64,000 nucleotides of DNA, taken from Forsythia viridissima (taxonomy: Eukaryota > Streptophyta > Magnoliopsida > Lamiales > Oleaceae). Below, piece after piece: positions 11,184 to 23,900 of this stretch (positions are counted from its first letter, which is position 1; every line of letters starts with the position of its first letter). The notes beneath the pieces were generated by a model. The model was not told the origin of the DNA and made no database searches. It worked only from the letters and a program-made list of their open reading frames with translations. Both the position numbers and the translations under genes were made by a program. The stretch spans positions 15,022,001 through 15,086,000 of the forward strand of contig CM059037.1 in NCBI GenBank assembly GCA_030279155.1, written 5' to 3'.

Positions 11184-11828
11184 CTATATGCTTATTTAGG
11201 TTCAAATAGTTCAAACAAGTCATTTGAGAAGTAGATAGTTTTCAGCACTATTGTACATGTCATCTCCAGATGATTAGTACTCATTATTACAGTTGGAGGG
11301 TTAAGTTTTATATATTTTTAATGAGGTTTAATACAAGGTATAAGTATTTAAATGTAACAAAGATGCTAGAAGAGCTTCGAAGTGGTGCCTCCTCAAATAA
11401 GAGTTGGAGTTTTCTCCTAAAATTTCACGAATTAAGATATGCGCAAAGCAAGAATTGTGGAACAATAGAGCACTAGAGTGTTTGTGTGTGTGGTGTTCCG
11501 GTATTATCATAAAGAATAACAAGTTCAAAACTTTATTGCTACTTGAAATTTTGACAATTACTTTGTGATTAGAGTTGGCAAAATCGTCCCGGCCCATGGG
11601 CCAACCCATATAACCTGGATTTTGGTTTGGGCTGGCCCTGGCCCAAACAAAATTGGGCTGGCCGCAAATATTTTTTTTTTTTTGGTCCTTAAAACTAATC
11701 ATTCATTTTGTGAATAGTCCCAATACATAATCCAAATAATATCAATCTAAAATAGCCTAAACCCAAGTTTCCAACTTAAATTATCTTTTTTTGAAACATT
11801 AGTCCAAGAATCCCAAGCTTCAACATAA
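11184..11828. other. Likely copia 3' LTR remains and spacer
   Basis: The first part probably holds the 3' LTR of the copia element, but I could not fix its ends. At about 11580-11670 a GC-rich block built of repeated GGCCCA/TGGGCC words is flanked by T tracts. No gene was seen. Confidence 0.3.
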
Positions 11829-12960
11829 AATTATTTAACAACAGGGGTCCCAAACTTTTGAACGTTGTAACAATTGGGTCCTAAACCTTTGTTTACTTGT
11901 AGCCGGAGTCTCGAACCTTTCAAACATACGTACCAGGGGTCCTTTTTGGATGAAAAACATCAAATATCAGTTAAGTCATCACGTGCGCCACATGTGATGA
12001 ATTTCTGAAGGGCAAAATTATCCAACACCACTCAAATATCACTAAACCAGAAAGAGAAAACAAAAATTATGGAAAATTAAGGGCCAACAGAACTCTATAT
12101 CGCTGAAATCTAATTGCGATGCTATTTACCCGAAGACAAATTCATGCAAATCAGTTCAGTTCGCAAGATATAAAGCGAATATTGAAGTTACCAAATCACT
12201 TTGTTCAATTTGCATAAGGGAATGTATTTTCTCCCAAATTGTTTCTAGTATTTTACGAAAATCTGTTGGACAACGATTGGATACATTGACCCAACAATTG
12301 CATTATGGTAATGTATTTTCTCCCAACAATATATTTTCTCCCAATAAAATGCACATCTCATCAACAATAAACAATTAACCAAAAGAAGCAAAGAAAACAG
12401 ACTGACATTGTTTCCATTCCAGACTTGACAAACCCTCTTAGGTTTTGATTTTTTTTTTGTCCATATATATTTTGGGGGTAATAAATAAGACCCCACCCCT
12501 TCCCCAAAAAAAAACCCTAATTCAAATTACATAAACTCCTTTTCATCCTTCTCCTTTTGGGTTATTACAAAAGGATACGTGAGAAAAAGGCACCAAAAGC
12601 TCACGTCCTCTCTTCAAGATTTCTCTTTGCAAAACCATGCATTGTAGTTTATATATGAAGGGTTTGAATTTGAAGAAATAGTGGAAAAGATCAGAAAAAA
12701 TTTGGGAGAAAATATCAAATTCAATTTCTTTTCTCCTTTGGTTTAGTGATATTTGAATAGTGTTGGACACTTTTTCCCTTCAGAAATTCATCGCATGTGG
12801 AGCACGTGATGACTTAATAGAAATTTTGACATTTTTCATCCAAAAAGGACCCCTGGTGCGTACGTTTGAAAGATTCGAGACTCTAACTGCTGGTAAACAA
12901 AGGTTCAGGACCCCATCGTTATAACGTTCAAAGGTTCAGAACCCCTTGTGTTATTTACCC
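11829..12960. mobile_element. Non-autonomous Mutator-like element with long TIRs
   Basis: The left end (11829-12015) and the right end (12777-12960) are long, clearly matching inverted repeats. Both contain AGGGGTCC or GGGGTTC, CCTTTGTTTAC, GTACG(T/C)ACCAGGGGTCC TTTTTGG, AAGTCATCACGTG and GATGAATTTCTGAAGGG. The terminus resembles GGGTAAATAACACAAGG. Nine-base flanks TCAACATAA (11820-11828) and TAAAATAAA (12961-12969) agree at seven positions, consistent with an old MULE target duplication. The interior has no transposase. It is AT-rich with only short open frames, so it moved in trans. Confidence 0.8.
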
Positions 12961-13268
12961 TAAAATAAAAGGTGGAATCAAATTGGGCGGCAAAATAGTC
13001 CATCAAATCTGCAACATCACTCTCACGCATAACCCAATGGGCATGAAACCATAAATTTGAATTTCTGGTACGAAAAGTCGCATATTTTCGTGATCCAACG
13101 CCTCCTTTTCCGAATTTTTGAAGTTTTGTGATGCCATTTAATTATAAATGTTTTTGGATGATTAATTTGAAGAACTACAACATTGAAACATGTTACGCTC
13201 AGTCCAGGTGCCTCTTCCACGTGCAGCTCGACGTAGTCTGGTGAAAATCAGTCCTACGTAGCGTTCCA
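12961..13268. other. Spacer without recognised feature
   Basis: I see no gene, LTR end or terminal repeat in this stretch. Confidence 0.4.
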
Positions 13269-13940
13269 TGTTGCCTGGTCAAAGTCAATGTTGCCTAATA
13301 CACTGTCCTCTTCTATTCCAAAGAGGTCCTCTTCTATTCCAATGAGGTTGGGAAGAGGAAGCTGACCTTTTGCGCCAAGAGGGTTGAGAAGAGGCAGTCA
13401 AAAACCGATCTCGATTGCGTGCTCAGAAAGCCACTCCTAACATTCCGCACGTCAGACTTGAAAAGACTGATGGAATAGCCTATCAATGTGGCTTGTCATA
13501 GTCATAGCCTCCTAGCGTACGGCTGAAAGAAACTTCTTCATTAAACCACTAACATGACACCTATGATGTGATATAGGGATCCTTAGAGGGTTGCCCTAAG
13601 GATCGAAAGAGGTTCGCCCTATTGGTTTTGATCTATAAATACCAAAGCCACATCTACAAAAAGGGGATAAAAAATTTGTTCAAGAAGCAAAATAAACCAA
13701 AGTCCTCTAGAATGATTAACTTAAGTGTTATTCATACCACTTGGAAATCTTTGATTAGGGGCCCTCAAGCCACCACCTCCACTATACTGTCTCCCCCACA
13801 TTCAAAGCATCTTATCTATTCTTTTATGAGTACACCATAGAGAGCCATAGGCTAACGTGGCAGTCGAAGAATATGGGTAAAATACACGTAGGCAGAGAAG
13901 GCATGGAGATCCTGTTGATAGTTATTTTTGGAGGTCAACA
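13269..13940 (+). repeat. Possible solo LTR, Tat-like
   Basis: The segment starts TGTTGCCTGG and ends GAGGTCAACA, the TGTT...AACA form of the Tat LTR at 7372-8140. It contains a TATA-like GATCTATAAATACC (about 13630) followed by a leader-like region. There is no internal element sequence next to it and no clear 5-bp duplication, so the ends are tentative. Confidence 0.4.
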
Positions 13941-14253
13941 AAACATCTATTATTTTTCCATAAAAAACTCAAAATTTCGTAAATACTTTTCAAGTGTTTG
14001 TTTCTTTGAAGAATTTTTCATTTTGTTGCTTTGTGCTAAACTTTTAAAAGCTTGTCATATCCTCAAAGCTATTTGTCGGAGTTCTCGAAAGCAATTTGAA
14101 ATGGGGGAAGTATCATTTTAAAGAAAGCATATTACTTGCATTTAGTGGCAAAGCCATGTTCAGGGGGACGCAATTGTCCCTGCTAAATTTCTGGGACTTT
14201 TTTTTCATTTTATTACAAAAGTTAAAACAAAAATTCAACTAAAATTATATAAA

Positions 14254-14468
14254 TGTTGTAAAATTATAGATAATGATGAATGACTATTTAGTTGTATCTA
14301 GATGTCTATGTAATTATCTACTTACTCCAGAATAGTGTATTCTAATCAAGTTGTAACTCCTTTTGGATCCTATAAATAAGGATCATTGTTATAATAAATG
14401 AACAGACTTGAGTTTTGACTCTCTCTATTTTCTTCTCTTTTTCTCTCTATTTTTCTAGTTTCATAACA
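14254..14468 (+). repeat. 5' LTR of copia copy 1
   Basis: 215 bp with ends TGTTGTAAAATT and TTTCATAACA. The TATA box CCTATAAATAAGG is at about 14370-14381. Preceded by target duplication ATAAA. Confidence 0.92.
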
Positions 14469-14999
14469 CGTTATCAGCACGACATTCTAACCAATAAATT
14501 AGCAAATAGGTATTATTTTCTATTCCAAAAAAAAAAAAAAAGAGTGAAGCAAAACATTCGGCAGAGACGTGACTTCATAACCCAAATTTCAATTTATTCA
14601 GCAGGTATTCTTTTTGTTATAGTACGGTGGTTGAATGATTTTTATACTTCAAATCTAATCTGCAACTGAGTGATGGGTATGTTATCATCAATCATAATAT
14701 TATAGTTAAAATAAAGTAATGTTTATGTTTTAAATTTGTCATAATTTTACTTAAATGTTATACGATCACAAGACGTTGTTAATATATGTTGATTCTGATA
14801 ATTCATGATAACAATTAACAACAATGTCAATCCTAGGCAATTCTAATTATCCATGATTGTATATTCATTACTTTCAAAATTCATATTCTCTCCTTATTTT
14901 ATTTCTGTAAATCCCATAATTTTGGATTCTTTTCTTTTTCTTTTATAGAAACTTATACAAATCTTAAATTGTTATATATATTATATTATTGCTCCTAAA

Positions 15000-15850
15000 G
15001 AGCATATATTCATAATGATATGTTGGTGTTCTTGAAGAAACACAACGTTAATATTTTGACAAAGTCATATGTCAAACCTAACATATAAATATTCTAGAAG
15101 AATATTTATTTGTTGCTTCATAATAAGCAAAGATTTATATTACATTAATATTCTAGTATAATATTAATTGCTCCCGAAGAGCCTAATTTTACAAGATATA
15201 ATATTCTATGAGAATATTATAATATTACTCTTGAAGAGCAAATATTTATTTCAGAATAATGATTTGTTATTGCTCTTGAAGAAGCACAGCGTTACTTTAA
15301 TAGTCTGGCAGAATATAAGAGAATAATTCATAAGATCTAATATTAAGCTATTGTTCCCGAAAAGCAAATTTTTATAAAGTTTAATATATTTAAAATTATT
15401 TGATGTTGCTCCTGAAGAAGCGCAACATTATATTAATATTCTGGCATATTACTTGCTCTCGAAGAGCATAATTGTAAAAGATCTAACTTCTAGTATGATT
15501 TTCCTCATGATAAGTAAATCTTTAAATAATAATATGTTGTTGCTCATGAAATAGCACAACATTATATTAATATTTCAGTCGAATATTACTTGCTTTCGAA
15601 GAACGTAATTTTATAAGATATATTATTTTATACAAATATTGTATTAATACTCCTGAAGAAGTATAATATTATGAATATCAATATTTTAAAAAAAAATGAT
15701 ATTATTGTTTTTGAAGAAACAGAAAGTATCGAAAATATTAAAAAAGAATATTGCATTGTTGCTCTTGAAGAAGCACAACTTTACAATTTCAGAATATTAA
15801 TATTGTGTAATATTAGAGTGTTGATATTCTTAAAGAAGTACTATATTGAA
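15000..15850 (+). repeat. Degenerate hairpin-repeat leader of copia copy 1
   Basis: The leader repeats the short stem-loop GCTCT-cGA-AGAGC (variants TTGCTCTTGAAGAAGC, GCTCCCGAAGAGC) many times, alternating with a second palindrome of the type AATATTCTGGCAGAATATT. The modules recur roughly every 60-100 bp and group into larger units of about 170-190 bp. The same architecture occurs in the related element at 25880-26470, so it is a feature of the family and not a local accident. Confidence 0.75.
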
Positions 15851-17639
15851 CTAGAAGTTCAATGTCCTAAAAAAATTATTGATTAGTATTACCGATTAGA
15901 CCATCCCAGATCAATATGATGTGAATTATTAATGAGTATATCTATTGAAAACCAGAAGATTTTTCAATATAATGAATTCTCATGTGATGCTTGTTCTCAT
16001 TGTATATAAACTAGTAGACCTTCACTAGGTAAAATCAGGACTGAATTCCCTGCATTTCTAAAAATTATTTAAGGTGATTTATGGGGCCCCATCACCCTCC
16101 ATGTTGACCATCTATATATTATTTGTATCTAATAAATACATCTACTAGATGATTGTATGGTATTATTATTCGCAATTTGAAGTTTGTGAGATTACTTGCT
16201 CAAATTTTAAATAATGAGCATAATCTTCAGATTATACAACAAAGACGGTGATGTGTCTTGTTAATGCTAGTGAGTCTAAATCTCAAACTTTTAATAAATA
16301 TTAGTTAAGATGATGTTAAATGGTTTAGCAATATTATTTTTCAACGCCTCCAATTAAATTATAAACCATTACTAATGAGAACAAAACACTTCCCATTTTT
16401 GTCTAGGAAATGCTATTTTATATATTGAAATACTTATACACATCATGCCAACATCAAAGTTATTCCCGCTATAGTTGGCTTATGGTCAGAGCCTAATATT
16501 ATCCATCTAATGAATTTTGATAGTGCAATATACGTAAAATCGGTCCACCATAGTGCACTGAGATGGACTTTGAAAAATGTTGAGAATACATGTTTAGTAT
16601 GGAACATTATAAAATATCTTAAGTCCTAACGGGTGATATTTTATAATACATTTTTTTGAATGTCATTTTGATAAGATAGTTTTCTCAACATTAGGGGAGA
16701 GAAATTAAGTAGTTGGAAAGAATACAAATGCAGCATATTATGTTTTCTAGATCCTTGCATAAGACAATATGAACCAGAAGTTCGACAAATAACTCATTTG
16801 TAAGTTATACAATTGACAAATGCATTTACTGACCAAAGAGATTAAATCAAATCTCATATAACAGCTCTAAATGCTCCAATTTATATTAACGTCCTTGAAG
16901 GACAAACCATTAACATTATATCTGGTAAATTAATGGCACGCCTGAAGCGTGGTGACATTTGATTCCAAACAATTCTCAAATTAAAAATGGTGCCAGTTAT
17001 AAAGATGGTCCTATTGAGGAAGTGTATACTCTTTGAGAGTATATAGACATAACTAATTATAAAACCTCAGAAGAGGTTCAGCTAGCTGAAATGATGAAAC
17101 GAAAAGATCTTGTTAACTTATGTCGTTATGAGAAAGAAATGGATTCAAAAATAAATGTTATTGACAACACTTTTGTATATAAAGAAGTGCTTCATATTAT
17201 AAAAGGTAGCGAAGATATTGAAAGAAATCTGTCAAAGAATTAATTGGCCAAATAAAAGGATGTAATCCAAGTAAATTGAACTGACTAGAGAAACCTAAAG
17301 TTTTCGGACACATAGTCGGAGCACCTAAAGGTGTATATTTATGCGAAAAGGAAATGAGAAAATTAAGTCTTAACATGTAATGAACGACTTTTAACATTAT
17401 GAATTTCGCAAATGCTTATGTAAAGAAATCATAAGTTGATATCTTGTTAGTCTGTCAATGCATGACATATATGCATATAATGAATGTTGTTATAACCATC
17501 TCATCTGGTATGATTAATAAAACAATGTATATAAATCCCTGGAGGATTTAGTATGCCTGAAGTATATAGTTCAACTTTTCGAGAACTTAATCAATCAAAG
17601 TACAGACATAAAGTGATATTATGATGAGGGGGAGTAAAT

Positions 17640-18260
17640 ACGCGTTGTACTCTTTTCCTTGACCAAGGCTTTGTCCCATTGGGTTTTCCTGGCAAGGTTT
17701 TTAATGAGACAACTTTAATGGCGTACTAAAGAATTATGTACTCTTTTTCTTTCACTAGGATTTTTGCCCACCGGGTTTTTTTCTAATAAGGTTTTAACGA
17801 GGCATATTCTTTCTGTAAATAATATATAATTAGAAGTGGTATAAATATTATAGTTATGGATGTCCATAACCTACAAAATATTTTACCATCATCATAACTC
17901 TATAGTTATACTCCCGTGTATTATAAATTGTATATGAGACTCCTGAAGGGAACAACAATAAGATCTATTTTTAATATAATTGCATTAGACCATCATGTTG
18001 ACTATAGTCAGCCAGAGATATTGTAAGAAAATGATATTGCTGGAGGTTATAACATGGAGCACATTTTACCAGAATTGTTTTATACAAGTTTTAAAAAGAT
18101 GGTGGCATTGAAGACATTGACGCACAAGATATGGATAGCTCGATACAAGTTTTTTCCACTGGTTGAAATCAGGGAGAGTAGCTGTACTCTTTTTCCTTCG
18201 TTCAGGTTTTGTCCTACTGAGTTTTCCTGACAAGGTTTTAATGAGGCAGCGTTTGAGTAC
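17640..18260 (+). repeat. Three dispersed copies of a pyrimidine-rich block in copia copy 1
   Basis: A block of about 65 bp with TACTCTTTTTC, TTTGTCC, GGGTTTTCCT and AAGGTTTTAACGAGGCA recurs at about 17650, 17742 and 18187, after the truncated RT and before the 3' LTR. The second element has a matching block at about 29915-29975. Confidence 0.7.
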
Positions 18261-18363
18261 TCCAATTTTTGATAAATTTTTTCTTTCTATTGGTATTTTT
18301 GTTCCATTGAGTTTTTGTCAAATAACGAACCAGTTATTGTGTGATAAGTCATTCAAGGGGGAG

Positions 18364-18578
18364 TGTTGTAAAATTATAGATAATGATGAATGAATATTTA
18401 GTTGTATCTAAATGTCTATGTAATTATCTACTTACTCCAGAAGAGTGTATTCTAATCAAGTTGTAACTCCCTTTGGATCCTATAAATAAGGGTCATTGTT
18501 ATAATAAATGAAGAGACTTGAATTTTGACTCTCTCTATTTTCTTCTCTTTTTCTCTCTATTTTTCTAGTTTCATAACA
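18364..18578 (+). repeat. 3' LTR of copia copy 1
   Basis: 215 bp, nearly identical to the 5' LTR. Preceded by a purine tract and followed by ATAAA, matching the left flank. Confidence 0.92.
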
Positions 18579-18583
18579 ATAAA

Positions 18584-19980
18584 TATATTTTTTTTTTTGT
18601 AAAAAGTTTTCTCAAGGTCTCATTGTAATGCCTAAAAAATTCATCATTTCTAATACTTCAATATTTGAGCGAGATAGGCGATGTCGAAAACAGAAACAAA
18701 ATCAAATTATTAAATTATTTCTAGCAGTCATTTTGGCTCGTTATTTTCAACTGGCCATTTGATGGGTTTTCAATTTGAAAGATACATAGCGAAGTTTGCC
18801 ATTAATACTTCAAAACAGTACCAAGAACCTACTTTGATGGGTGAAGAACATAGCTCAAAAATAAGCTAAAAGGGGTGACAACAAAGTGAGAATTAATAGA
18901 AAAAATCGGATTATAAAATCTATTTTTAGTAGCCATCTTTGACTCATTATTTTGAAATCGCATTATCTCAATGTCTACAACTACCGCTAACTTTGTTTCA
19001 AATACGTCAAAATTGTCGGGCGGAAAAATTCATTCAAGCCAATTCGTATTTCAATCCAAAAGATGGTATGTAAATTCGCCATAAATACTTTGAAACAAGA
19101 CAAATAACCTATTCTGACAAGTGAAGAATATAGCCGGAAATCTTCTCACTGTCCCCAACATTTACCTTTTTTTGCACTTCCATCCCCAACCTTTTATTTA
19201 TTGGCGTCCATGTTACTAATAAAGGATTTCATCCAAAAAATCCATTAAGTGGTCATCTATAACTCACATGATCATCAATTAGAAAAGGCCATTAATATCC
19301 AAACACTAAATAAAACGAATAAATAGCCGTCACCGTTCCTAACCTTTAGCCTCTTGCATTTCTATAATCAACATTTTTTTCTTGGCAACGCTATCTCCTA
19401 CCTTTCGTATATTCGCATTCATTGTCCCTACCGATTTTTATAGATTCAGCTTGTTTGCATAAAGTTTTCTTAACACCAACGTTGTGGGCAACAAATGAAT
19501 TCACGAAGAAGAAGCAACAAATTGCAGAAGATGGGAGTCTTCAATTCGTGTTCAAAAAGATCTGAGTGCAATTGTAGAGTGGTGTAAGATCAAAAGCGAT
19601 GGGTTTGGTTTCATTCCAACATCAATTTAGAAACTAAGACGAGAGTTAAAAATCTCCTTTTTAATTCTACTATTTATTTTTATTTTAAATACTGACGTAT
19701 TTAGTTGATGTTGTAATTCCACAAACAAACTATTGTATCTCTTTGTACTTCTTAGTGGATTTTTCGGGAATTATTAGAAATGGCCGGGTTTTACTTTTAG
19801 CCTTTGACTGAATAAAGAGAGGGGGGGAAAAAGATCATAACAATTATTACTCTCCTGCACTATTCTTATCCCTGATAAACAGTGTGATCAAGGAAATTGT
19901 TAATGAGAGAAAACAGGCACTACATAAAGACATTTATTTCTAAGAACCAAATATGAATTAAATACAGTGGTTACACTAAG
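18584..19980. other. AT-rich intergenic stretch
   Basis: No gene recognised. The part around 19140-19460 has phrases (GTCCCCAACATTT, CCATCCCCAACC) like the ends of Mutator-type elements in this window and may be an eroded TIR element, but no partner repeat could be paired. Confidence 0.4.
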
Positions 19981-20039
19981 AAATGTATATATATAACCTC
20001 GATACAATATACAGTAAGCAGACTCACAAGCCATTCAAG

Positions 20040-20603
20040 ATGAATTCTACCAAGCATGCATTCCTGTGTATTAGCATTGCTTTGTTTTTCTTCCTTTTCC
20101 TTTCCCCAACATGTGCTGCTGCAAAGCCTAAGCCGAAAGCAAAAGCGATAGCAAAACCAACTCCTCCATAACAAGTAGCCAATAAATTTTGCCTCCACAC
20201 AAGATTGACAACGTCAATACGACATTCTGTTTGAAGGTTCAAAAATCGAGTCCAAAGAGTGCCAAGGCGAAGGATAACACAGCCCTCGACTTTGGTAAGA
20301 AAACCAATGTTTTCTTGAAAGCTTTGCCAAAAGACAAGAAAACAGAGCCACCTTTGAAGCCAATTATTCAGGAATGCATATCAGCATATGATGGTTTGAT
20401 CTCACAGTTTAAGAGTCTAATACAAGATGCAAAGACTGAGCCAGCCTTCATTGGCAATGTACGACTCTATATTGGCTAGCAATGAGATAGACAGTTGCAT
20501 TGCTGCTTTGGGTTCAACCAAGAATCCCGAAATTGCAGCCAAAAACAAGGTTGCACAGGATTATACTAAGCTTTGTGTGAGCATTGCAGATTTTATCCAG
20601 TAA
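20040..20603 (+). pseudogene. Pectinesterase/invertase inhibitor-like pseudogene
   Basis: This resembles the plant invertase/pectin methylesterase inhibitor family (PF04043), small apoplastic four-helix proteins that block cell-wall pectinesterase or invertase. The ATG at 20040-20042 opens a clear signal peptide (MNSTKHAF, a hydrophobic core and CAAA) followed by a Lys/Pro-rich linker. The mature part keeps the Cys spacing of the family: NKFCLHT, TTFCLKV, IQECISAYDGL, IDSCIAAL and KLCVSIADFI. The frame is broken by a stop at 20169-20171 and by shifts near 20200 and 20465, and ends with TAA at 20601-20603. A TATA-like run lies at 19986-19996, about 45-55 bp upstream. Three disruptions make function unlikely. 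Sequencing errors are an alternative explanation. Confidence 0.7.
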
Positions 20604-20993
20604 AATAAATTTTATCCTCTGCCTTGCATAAGATTTGTTGTAGAAATATATCTAACATTAAACATGTGAAACTAAATTACACTTGCTATAGGATATATTA
20701 CATCAATGAAAACCAATTCTTTCAATAGCCTGTGTACGCAAGTAATGTAAGATGTAACGGTTACAATTTTGCATTGTGCAAGGACATGCGATAAAAACCA
20801 ATTCAAAACGTTTCCAGTTTTTTCCCCCAAAAGAATCATACTCAAGGCAACCTTAAAACACAACATTGAAAAAGAGTTCCAGTACACATTAATTTAACTA
20901 CTAATCACATCGAGGTCTAGGATATGTAAGAAAAACAGTAGTGATGCCTTTAATACAATGAAAACCATTGTGAGGAGAACGTAAGGCTATGAT

Positions 20994-23900
20994 TTAGACC
21001 CACTCTAATCTGCCTTGGTACTCCACATGTTGTTGAATTTTACCATTAGGTAAAAGTGCCTGATTCCTCACCTTAGCAGGCTTAGTGCTGTACTTAACTT
21101 CAAACCTCGGCAATTTTCTGTTGTTATTTTCAGTGCTCATTGACATATCTGCCGGTAACTCATCGAGGAATTCATCAGCAACATCTCCATCTTCATCTAT
21201 TCTAAGGCGCCTCGCGTACCATCTCAGGCCCTGAGCATTAGCACATGAAATTTTCAAAATGTATGCCAAAAAAAATGTAAGGGGAGACTTTGCAGGTCCA
21301 CTTAGGTGGATATGATCTACGGCTTTCCTTTTCCTCCCAGTAAAATAATCATGGAAAATAATAAACATGCATGCCTACCGATAGACAAATAACTTTGATT
21401 TTCTATTAGCATCTGCAACTCTTCCCATTGAAAGACAGATGTATGTTTAATAGCATAAGAGGAAACAAAGAATACCAAAGCCAAATCTACTTTTCATGAA
21501 GTACAGCCAAACTCATTAGAGGAATCCTATAACTTGCACAACCCATGTGATTAGGGTGCCACAGATGCGCCTAATTGCAGATTAGAAAATGGGGCTTATA
21601 TATTGATCAATACCATGCCCTATTTTCAATGAATATCTATAAAAAGGTTTGAAAAGAAATCCAAAACTTTGTTTTCTTTAACTATTGTATAAAATTTAAT
21701 TAGTTATTGTGATCTTTAATTAATTGTTTATATCAAGCAAATTTCATAAATCAAAACTTGCACTCAAAATCAGCACACGTTATGTTTAGTAATAAGTATG
21801 TTAGGAGGTACTGAAACAAGATAACAATCGAACCTAAATATTAGGCACCTCAATGCTCAAATTCTATGACCTTGCATCTATACGAGATATAAGAGTACAA
21901 ATTCATTAGTTATAACTTTTATCTAATTTTTTATGTTTTGATATTATTAATATTGTGCATTCAGTTATATTATTTGTTTCAATAAATAATCAATTTGGTT
22001 ATTTTACTATCTTTTTATCCTATTTTGTCATATAAATCATTCTTATGCATACTTAATGTTAAATAAAAACAAATGTTACTTAAAGACTCAACATAATTAG
22101 TGTTTCAAGTTATTGAGACAACATAATAAGATAGTGCCCTTGAACTTTCTTATTCGATGAGGGACAGGTTTCTTAAGCAAATATACGATATCTGATGGAC
22201 GTACATCTTCTTGAAGATCTTCTAAATATGTTATAATGATTCAACATATGTCAGGATTTTCACTTTGCCTTGTCCGTAACTCTCTATTTCTTCTCTTTCT
22301 GGTTTACTTTCTTCTTTTTATCACTTTGTGGGCTCCAAGGTCCTCCTAGAGTCCAAAGCATAACCAACTTCTGAACTAAAGCAAAAGGTGAAAACTTACT
22401 TTAGGTGACAAAGGGACACGGACGCAAGTGGTTTTGTTTGTCTTCTCCCGAAAATTAAAATTCTAACCTTAACTAAAAAGTGGGAACCATCCTTCAGGCA
22501 TAAAGAGGTGCAAGAAAAAGTGGTTTGCCTAGATTTATGCGATTAAGTATACTTCCATGAATTCCTTGTGGACATAGGCACCTGGCATCTTCTAATTAAC
22601 TTTTTTAGTGAACATAAAACATATTATGGAGGCATTACATTATCACTGATTTTAGTTTCTTTCCTTCCTTTTTTATGCATCAGGAGAACTACTTTTTCCC
22701 TACATTTATACAATAGTGTTTGGCAAATTCATTAAAACAAAAGGAAGAAATGAAGATTTCACAATCATCACTAAAGACTCTTACATAAGAGCCTTTAGCA
22801 CCATTTTAAACACAAGTCTTAACAATTGAGCACCAACTAAAACCCATGTTAATGACTTTATAGGCTCTAGTCGTTCATTAAATTTTGAAAGAGTCCAGCA
22901 GCCATGAAATTAACCCCCCACCCCACCCAATGTTAATGACTTTACATATGAATTGATGAAAACCAAAAAAGTTTACAGCTTTCATTGCCTAGAAACAGCA
23001 TAATATTTTATCAGAAAAATACTAATCGCCAGTATCCAGAAATAACGACTCTTTTGAGCATACCACAAAACACCTGCAAACTGTTCTAGGAGACCCGGTT
23101 TCAATTAAATATATGATAGGTTCCCTTCCAGATTCTACTCCTTCAGCCACACCACAATTTTGCAATGTAAGAATCCTTGTCAACTAATCAAGTCAAAAAT
23201 TTTAAGTCATTTTTTTTTTTAAATGATCAATATCAAACTCTTTTGTATTTGTTATATCTTTTTCACATTGAATCATACTTTTAGTTTATTGAAAAATTTA
23301 TACCATCAGAATGTCATTGAGGTGACCAGACACCTAATACTCTGAAGTCCTAACATAGAAAGGAATAAGAGACTTGGAACACCAGCAACCAAGCACAAAT
23401 GGGCAATTTGGTATGAAAATACATTATTCTGAACCTTAAAAAGTTGTACTAGTGAAATATGAACGTGACATTGAGGTAAACTAGAAATCAATTATACAAT
23501 AACTCTGTAGTATACCTGCCCCCATGTAGTTGTTCCCTTCAAAGGAAAATGAGACAAAAAATGTCTAGTAATTAAAACTTACGTATAGCAGATGCACCTC
23601 AAGGCTCAAACAATTATGGAGCAAACTATTAAAAAGTTCTTCAGCAAATTCCAAATTTCCAAATATGAAACATAATTGACGCAATTTATAGGCTGCATCA
23701 ATTTGATAAGTTCTTCAGCCATGATCAAATTGATGCAGCCTATAATAGGGTAAGCCAATTAATTATATAAAGTGTCCTGAATGAATTGATATCTACATTA
23801 CACCTTTTTCACATTGCACTTAATGAAGACATCTATTTTACACCTTTTTCACATTGCACTTAGTAATGACTTTATAACTTAAAAGTATTTTATTTCACAA

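Larger units (their letters stand above)
14254..18578 (+). mobile_element. Deleted Ty1/copia retrotransposon (copy 1), complete LTR to LTR
   Basis: Two 215-bp LTRs (14254-14468 and 18364-18578) with TGTTG...AACA ends are flanked by the same 5-bp duplication ATAAA (14249-14253 and 18579-18583). I count about seven differences between the LTRs, so about 97% identity. A primer-site-like GTTATCAGCACGA follows the 5' LTR, and the purine tract CAAGGGGGAG precedes the 3' LTR. The interior holds a 1.4-kb hairpin-rich leader, integrase remnants (about 15960-16700), a MARLKRGD linker (about 16930) and only the start of reverse transcriptase (about 17210-17600). The RT catalytic core and RNase H are gone. 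All coding parts carry stops. Confidence 0.92.

Noticed and set aside
11573..11680. Repeated GGCCCA block as a CpG island or promoter
   Set aside because: It is short, flanked by poly-T and transposon relics, and has no gene next to it.
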